This document shows, piece after piece, positions 58,536-64,000 of a stretch of DNA of 64,000 bases (positions are counted from its first letter, which is position 1; each line of letters begins with the position of its first letter). Below the pieces are notes generated by a model. The model was not told where the DNA came from. It ran no database searches and saw nothing but the letters and a program-made list of their open reading frames with translations. The position numbers and the translations under genes were made by a program. This stretch comes from Planctomycetota bacterium (GTDB lineage: Bacteria; Planctomycetota; Planctomycetia; Pirellulales; UBA1268): contig JABAAH010000003.1 of NCBI GenBank assembly GCA_014238855.1, forward strand, positions 37,088 to 101,087. Reading direction: 5' to 3'.

Positions 58536-58625
58536 GCTGACGCATTTATGGAGTCATGATCGACGTATTTGCTATAAACGGTACTTTCCGACAGCTGGAG
58601 ATGCCTGTTTCTGTGATAAAGTGAG

Positions 58626-58691
58626 ATGAGTGGCTGGGTTTATTTGCATACGAAGCCTGATGAGGGTATTCCCGAAGAACACATTGTGTAA
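58626..58691 (+). CDS. Candidate small ORF, 21 aa
   Basis: MSGWVYLHTKPDEGIPEEHIV*; weak ribosome-binding site. Confidence 0.2.
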   Translation: MSGWVYLHTKPDEGIPEEHIV

Positions 58692-58716
58692 TTCAGCATG
58701 ACATTGAAACGCAGGT

Positions 58717-61389
58717 TTGGCTGCCGGTTTTGATGGCACTTCACCCGGAGATACGGGCGGACATGGTGCTGGAATGGCTTTTAAAACTCACGCAGTGCAC
58801 GGAAAAATGATGCAACTTGTGAAGGAACGTTCTCCGCGAAATCCAGTACTTATTGCCCTGGTTACGATGTCATTGCTACCCCTTGGGGTTCTTGGTATCG
58901 CGATGTATCAGTCAGCGCTTTCTGCAATTAAGGTCGCTGCATTTCAGCGGGTTGAATTAGCGTCTGATTTGACAGCAAACACTATGAGTCTGGGGTATGC
59001 GGAACTTGCTGCAGAACTTCAGGTGACGGCATCTCTTCCTCGGGTTGAAACCAGTGCCGCTGAGATGATTTCAGGATTCCGTGACTTTCAGGCGAATCCA
59101 TCAGGCGAAGAGAGTGTTCGCACGGGTCTGCTGAGCTATTACGCAGCTATGCTGGACACTGAAGACGATGATCAGAAAGAGAGCGAGAGTAAAGCAGATG
59201 TGTTTGTTAATGAGTTGCAGGGCCCCGGCTTGTTTCTTCACGATCTCTATGTGCGTCAAAATGCAAATAAAACAGATGCGAAAAGTTTACTAGATGATGC
59301 AGGAGATGGGTCGTCGTACTCAGCAGGCCATATTGAACTTCATCCAGTGATGCGGAGCATCAAGGAGAGGTTGAGGCTTTACGACATACTACTCATTGAT
59401 GCGGAGACGCGGAATGTTGTTTACAGTGCAAATAAAGGGCGTGATTTTGGCGCTGGATTTGCTTCTGGATCGTTGCAGAAAAGTGGTCCGGCAGACGCAG
59501 TAGATGCCTTGCTAGATAGTCGTTTGGCTGATGGTTTCACGTGCGTTGACTATATGCCATATGGGCCGGCAGAAAACTCTGTCCTGAGTCTCGCTACATT
59601 GGTTCAGGTTGAGGACGAGGTAGCTGGAGTTTTACTTTTTCTTGTTTCATTTGAGCAATTAGACCAAATAATTTCTAGCAATGGTGTTTCCTCCGGTAGC
59701 GTTTCATACGAAGTGTATGGAGATTCTTGGACACGTGGGTCCGAGGGCAGGTCTACCAAGTTACGGCCACACCTTTTCGTTTCGGATGAAGCGCAGGCAA
59801 AATTTACTGCATTCACAAAGTCAAAAAGCTATTCTCTTCGAAGCGATGAGGAGAGCCGTGGTTTGCTCTGTGCTTCAGCTAAAGTTTCAGTGTGTCCACA
59901 AGCGACTGACTCAGATATTGTCTGGATGCTTGTTGCGACAGTACCTGAAACAGAAGTTATGGCATCAGCGTTTTCAGTAAAGGTATTTGGCCAGACAGTT
60001 TTTGGTGTCACGGCTGTCGCGATCCTTTTGTCAGCCTTCATACTGGCACGACTACTTACGAAGCGACATGCAGAGCAACTACGGCTGGCTGAAATGGTGA
60101 CGAATACATCAGTTCAATTAGTGCAAGCTGATGAAAATCTCCAAGTCGTGTATTCGAATCCGGCTACAGAACAAGCGCTGAAAATGCATCCTCAAATAAG
60201 TGATCAGGAAGCCGGCGGAACGCTCGCAGGATTATTTGGGCAGGTTCCGGAAGATTTTGAATTCATGAAAGACTCAGAGAGTCTTCCGCAGGCTATACAG
60301 ATTCATTGTGGAAGTGAAGAATTAGAACTTCACGTTTCAGCAATTGCAGGCCGCCACGGCGAATTTCTTGGCCCCATGGTTACCTGGAGCATTGTTACAG
60401 AAAAAGCTCGTGCAGCAGACCGTGAGCGTGAACTGTCTTCGCAGGTGATGGCTTCGAAAGAGTCTCTTGAAAAGTCACAGCGAGTCTTGCAACAGGGTGT
60501 TGATTCATTGTCTGGGCTGTTTGAGGCAGCCTCGGCGGGAGACCTCACAAAGGAAGTTTCTCTTGAGGGTAGTGAGCAGCTTGCCACGTTGGGCACAAAC
60601 GCACGAGATATGCTCAAGAATCTTCGTGAAGTTATTTCAAAGATCGCAGCCGCGGCTGAGCAGCACGGTGAGGGGGCGAGAATGATAGCGGACAGTGCTT
60701 CTAGTCTGAGTGAGGGAGCACAAAATCAGGCGGCCGGTATCGAAGAGATTGGTTCTTCAATGGATGAGCTGGCGACTTCAATCGTCGATGTCTCAAGCAA
60801 CGCTGCAAATTGCCAGAAAGAAGCAAATAAGGCAGTGAATCTAGCGCAGGCTGGTAGTCAGGCCGTTCGAGATGCCGTTGACTCTATGAAAGCAATTCAT
60901 AGCTCTTCTGAGCAGATTCGAGACATTATCACGATCATTAGTGATATCACCTCACAAACTAATTTATTAGCATTGAATGCAGCGATTGAAGCTGCACGAG
61001 CGGGCGAACATGGGCTCGGGTTTGCTGTTGTTGCAGAGGAAGTTCGTAAACTAGCCAATCGTACGAGTGAAGCCACTGCGGATATTACGCAGCTTATTAA
61101 TGAATCATCTGCAAGGATTCAAAAGGGAGCATCGTTGTCTGAAATTGTTGGTGGTTCGCTTGAATCGATTGTGACCGCAGCCGATACAACAGCCAACGCA
61201 GTGGGTGAAATCGCTCTGTCAAGTGAATCACAGGCGAGGAATGCAGCAGAGGTGAAGCGGGCAATTTCATCTGTATCGCAGACCATTGAAAGTAATGCAG
61301 CAGCATCAGAAGAACTGGCTGCGAGTTCGGAAGAACTTGGTGCGCAAGCACAAGGTCTCTGGGAATTGGTCAGGCAGTTCAGGCTCTAG
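58717..61389 (+). CDS. Methyl-accepting chemotaxis protein
   Basis: Conserved hairpin tip [52 protein letters not shown]; two TM segments; TTG at 58717 or ATG at 58774. Confidence 0.94.
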   Translation: MAAGFDGTSPGDTGGHGAGMAFKTHAVHGKMMQLVKERSPRNPVLIALVTMSLLPLGVLGIAMYQSALSAIKVAAFQRVELASDLTANTMSLGYAELAAELQVTASLPRVETSAAEMISGFRDFQANPSGEESVRTGLLSYYAAMLDTEDDDQKESESKADVFVNELQGPGLFLHDLYVRQNANKTDAKSLLDDAGDGSSYSAGHIELHPVMRSIKERLRLYDILLIDAETRNVVYSANKGRDFGAGFASGSLQKSGPADAVDALLDSRLADGFTCVDYMPYGPAENSVLSLATLVQVEDEVAGVLLFLVSFEQLDQIISSNGVSSGSVSYEVYGDSWTRGSEGRSTKLRPHLFVSDEAQAKFTAFTKSKSYSLRSDEESRGLLCASAKVSVCPQATDSDIVWMLVATVPETEVMASAFSVKVFGQTVFGVTAVAILLSAFILARLLTKRHAEQLRLAEMVTNTSVQLVQADENLQVVYSNPATEQALKMHPQISDQEAGGTLAGLFGQVPEDFEFMKDSESLPQAIQIHCGSEELELHVSAIAGRHGEFLGPMVTWSIVTEKARAADRERELSSQVMASKESLEKSQRVLQQGVDSLSGLFEAASAGDLTKEVSLEGSEQLATLGTNARDMLKNLREVISKIAAAAEQHGEGARMIADSASSLSEGAQNQAAGIEEIGSSMDELATSIVDVSSNAANCQKEANKAVNLAQAGSQAVRDAVDSMKAIHSSSEQIRDIITIISDITSQTNLLALNAAIEAARAGEHGLGFAVVAEEVRKLANRTSEATADITQLINESSARIQKGASLSEIVGGSLESIVTAADTTANAVGEIALSSESQARNAAEVKRAISSVSQTIESNAAASEELAASSEELGAQAQGLWELVRQFRL

Positions 61390-61580
61390 GACTGGTGATA
61401 ATTTTCATTTGTTTGTCTCAGGTTGAACATGTTTGTACACCGTGAATGAAGTGATACATGTGCCAAAATAGACTATTACAGGCTATCATCTCGTGTTGAT
61501 CGACATCGTTTCCAAAGAGACTTTTCTGTACAGTCACTCTGAGCCTTTTCTTGAATCCAAAGAAATCTTGAATATTTGAA

Positions 61581-61883
61581 ATGCCTGACTACGTATATCT
61601 TGACTTTACAACGTGGTCTTCAAAAGCTGAACTTGTTGGCGATGTTGCAGCCGTACTCGAACCAGAACTCCTAAAACAGTTTTCTGGTTTTTCTCTCGAG
61701 CGACCAGGCTATGTCTTTCGTGATGGTCTCGAAAACTCATATCGCTCCTTTATTATCTCGGACGATAACCGAAAATGGTGGAGTATCTTGTGGACTGGGG
61801 ATCGGGTTCAGGCTGATAATTTGCTTGATGTTGCGATCGACGTCTGGCAGTCTCGCCTTCGGCAGGTAATCGAAGACAGGTGA
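61581..61883 (+). CDS. Small hypothetical protein
   Basis: Complete 100-aa ORF in a gap between well-supported genes; no family recognised. Confidence 0.45.
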   Translation: MPDYVYLDFTTWSSKAELVGDVAAVLEPELLKQFSGFSLERPGYVFRDGLENSYRSFIISDDNRKWWSILWTGDRVQADNLLDVAIDVWQSRLRQVIEDR

Positions 61884-61912
61884 TCATGAGAATCAAGTGG
61901 TATGTCGGAGAT

Positions 61913-62854
61913 TCAACTCTCGAGACGGCGGAGTAGTTTGAGGTTGCGAATATCGTTTTGCGGATCCGGCTTGCCGTCGTCACCCTCTTTGGGAGTTTCA
62001 AGAACACATGGAATCTTCTTAAGTTTGGGATGAGTGACAAGAAGTTTGAAGGCTGCGCGTCCGATGGCACCCTGGCCGATACCTTCGTGGCGATCAACTC
62101 GAGATCCTTGCTCACGTTTGGAGTCATTTGCATGAATCACTTTGAGCCGGGAGATCCCGATCGTTTTATCAAATTGTCGAATGGTGTCGTCAAGTAATTT
62201 TTTCGGGTGCAGAGGGTAGCCTGCGGCAAAAACATGACATGTATCAAGGCATACGGCGACGCGCTTTTGAAGTGTTTTGAAGGTGTCGATGCGGTCAAGC
62301 ATCATTGCGATCTCTTCAAACGTATGACCAAGACAGGTTCCCTGTCCGGCCGTAGTCTCGATAAGAATGCCACTACTGAGTTTCTTCGTTCGGCGAAGTG
62401 CTTCGACAATTCCGTCAGCAGCACGTTGAACAGCGATCATGCGGTCTTGTTTGCCAGCAGCGCCCGGATGTGCAACGACCCATGGAATGCCCAGAAGATC
62501 TGCTCGCTCCAGTTCAGTAACCAGTCCTTGTATCGATTTCTCTCGGAGTGTTTTGTCCGCGGACGCTGGGTTGATAAGATACGAATCATGTGCGACCACA
62601 AGTTTAAGGCCCGCTTGATCGACTGCTTTCCGAAAGGCTGCTGCAACATCAGGATCAATTGGTTTGACCGCCCACTGGTTTACGTTTCGTGTAAATATTT
62701 GCATGCAGTCACAGCCGGTTTCAATCGCTCTTTCGACGGCTTTCGGAAGGCCTCCGGAGATTGATTGATGTGCCCCGAGCGGACGGACACGAGTTCCTCT
62801 TGGGGATGACGGACGCTCAGAAGACCGTTTTTTCGTTACTGTTTTGGAGTTCAT
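61913..62854 (-). CDS. nfo: Deoxyribonuclease IV (endonuclease IV)
   Basis: GAHQSISGGLPKAVERAIETGCDCMQIFTRNVNQW, VAHPGAAGK, VCLDTCHVFAAGYPL, VIHANDSKREQGSRVDRHEGIGQGAIG, CVLETPKEGDDGK. Confidence 0.96.
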   Translation of the reverse strand: MNSKTVTKKRSSERPSSPRGTRVRPLGAHQSISGGLPKAVERAIETGCDCMQIFTRNVNQWAVKPIDPDVAAAFRKAVDQAGLKLVVAHDSYLINPASADKTLREKSIQGLVTELERADLLGIPWVVAHPGAAGKQDRMIAVQRAADGIVEALRRTKKLSSGILIETTAGQGTCLGHTFEEIAMMLDRIDTFKTLQKRVAVCLDTCHVFAAGYPLHPKKLLDDTIRQFDKTIGISRLKVIHANDSKREQGSRVDRHEGIGQGAIGRAAFKLLVTHPKLKKIPCVLETPKEGDDGKPDPQNDIRNLKLLRRLES

Positions 62855-62993
62855 TGTTCTCGAGAAAAAGACTGGATGAGGCGAATTTCTTGGCAGAAAA
62901 AGCTATCTTTTGCATCCGGGATGCAAGAGGCCTTACACTGTATCCAAGTCTGCCGTATTTGGAAGCGTCCTGTGTATCCGAAAGGAAAGCCAA

Positions 62994-63521
62994 ATGGTCT
63001 CAATCCTGTCAGTTATTGTCATCATTCTTGGAGTTGTTACTGGAGTTATGATAACCGTAACGGTGGTGCGTCCTCTTCAGGCAGCGAGGAAAGCCAAAAA
63101 GATTGCTCGAATCCAAAGAGATTTCCGTCGCCAACGAGAACAGCTAGAAGCGAAGTTTATTGACGAGGTATCAGTGAGTGGTAAGCCTCGCGGCTTGCGA
63201 TGGTCAGACGTTGCTTTTGATGATGACATTGTTTTTGCACGTGATCGTAAGACCGGTGATCTTCGGGCTCTTGTCGCTATTGAGGTCTGTTTTGAAGCGA
63301 TTGAAGGTGGCGGCATGGAAGAAGTGGAAGCAGTGTCAAATGTGCGGGCAGCAACTGCTGAATTTCTTTATGACGGTGTCCGTTGGTGTACGAGGGGACG
63401 AGTATTTTTTAACCTCGGTCCAAAGGGGCTCATACGGTATCTGCACGCGGATCTTGAATCTGTTGAGTGTGGGCCCGCGTCGGGAATAAGTCCACAAGCA
63501 ACTGAATCCTCTGCTACTTAG
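62994..63521 (+). CDS. Single-TM conserved hypothetical protein
   Basis: MVSILSVIVIILGVVTGVMITVTVVRPLQAARKAKK TM-plus-basic start; ATG at 62994 within the 62910 ORF. Confidence 0.6.
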   Translation: MVSILSVIVIILGVVTGVMITVTVVRPLQAARKAKKIARIQRDFRRQREQLEAKFIDEVSVSGKPRGLRWSDVAFDDDIVFARDRKTGDLRALVAIEVCFEAIEGGGMEEVEAVSNVRAATAEFLYDGVRWCTRGRVFFNLGPKGLIRYLHADLESVECGPASGISPQATESSAT

Positions 63522-63732
63522 AAAATGTGCGACACGGCAGAGCGAAAGATGGGCGAACAGGAGAGACTTTGCGTCTTACTGTCACAGCAAGCCCCCGCAT
63601 TCATGCTGCTTTGTAATGATGCTTTCCCAGATTATCCCTCAGTAGGCAGTTGAGACTGTGACGCGGTGACGTCGTCCGCCGATACATCTAGAGGAAGAAC
63701 GCAGAGTTTTTTGCTGAGATGTGATGGGGAAT

Positions 63733-64000
63733 ATGCATACGCCGGTACTCGATAGATCACTACATCGAAGGAGTTGTCTTTGCATTACGGTAGTAATGCT
63801 TTCTTTATCATGCACTCTTGGTGCGGAGCCCGCACAGATTGTTCGAGAGCCGGCACGATCGCAGAAAGAGCGATGTGCAGCGGCGGAACGATACCTGTCA
63901 GACAGTTGTGAATATTGGCAAGCAGCCAATCGCATGCGGAAGAGTTGCTCGCATCTGACCGTTGAAGCCTATTACGCTGCCACTGAGGCAGCCTGGAATG
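63733..64000 (+). CDS. Partial CDS running off the window end; putative exported/lipoprotein
   Basis: MHTPVLDRSLHRRSCLCITVVMLSLSCTLGAEPAQIVREPARSQKERCAAAERYLSDSCEYWQAANRMRKSCSHLTVEAYYAATEAAWN, open to the window edge; LSLSC may be a lipobox. Confidence 0.5.
   Translation, partial: MHTPVLDRSLHRRSCLCITVVMLSLSCTLGAEPAQIVREPARSQKERCAAAERYLSDSCEYWQAANRMRKSCSHLTVEAYYAATEAAWN

Noticed and set aside
1-64000. CRISPR arrays, retrons, integrases, transposases, toxin-antitoxin or biosynthetic gene clusters
   Set aside because: Looked for spaced repeats, reverse transcriptase, integrase or transposase motifs and clustered biosynthetic genes in the ORF translations and intergenic DNA; none seen by eye.

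Overview
This 64 kb window looks like a chromosomal housekeeping segment from a Planctomycetota bacterium, probably Pirellulales-like. That placement is inferred from gene content (YidC carrying a PDZ-like insert, OmpH-LpxC-Gfo/Idh cluster, FHA-GAF histidine kinase, dispersed rsmH), not from a search. It is densely coding, with about 52 credible CDS. Recognisable genes include rsmH, queA, cysteine desulfurase and HesB/IscA, cbiET (cobL-like), a BshB1-like deacetylase, a TetR plus RND efflux operon, ychF, AAG glycosylase, msrA, pyruvate carboxylase, tsaB, yidC, mnmE, a UvrD/PcrA helicase, an RluD-like pseudouridine synthase, a tandem M16 peptidase pair, a Zn/Mn ABC transporter operon, a chemotaxis receptor and endonuclease IV. 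I saw no CRISPR array, rRNA, convincing tRNA, transposase or prophage, and no recognisable defence system. The observations most worth a second look are: (i) an RluD-type gene whose only start that keeps a complete S4 domain is CTG behind a strong Shine-Dalgarno; (ii) a metal ABC permease fused to a DtxR/MntR-like C-terminal region; (iii) a nested inverted-repeat region upstream of that metal operon; (iv) an overlapping M16 pair with complementary loss of catalytic motifs; (v) a YidC with an embedded PDZ-like domain and a polybasic tail; (vi) several short 12-17 bp tandem repeats at gene ends or in intergenic DNA; and (vii) small unannotated ORFs in two intergenic gaps. Everything was read by eye from the sequence and ORF track; no homology search was run.
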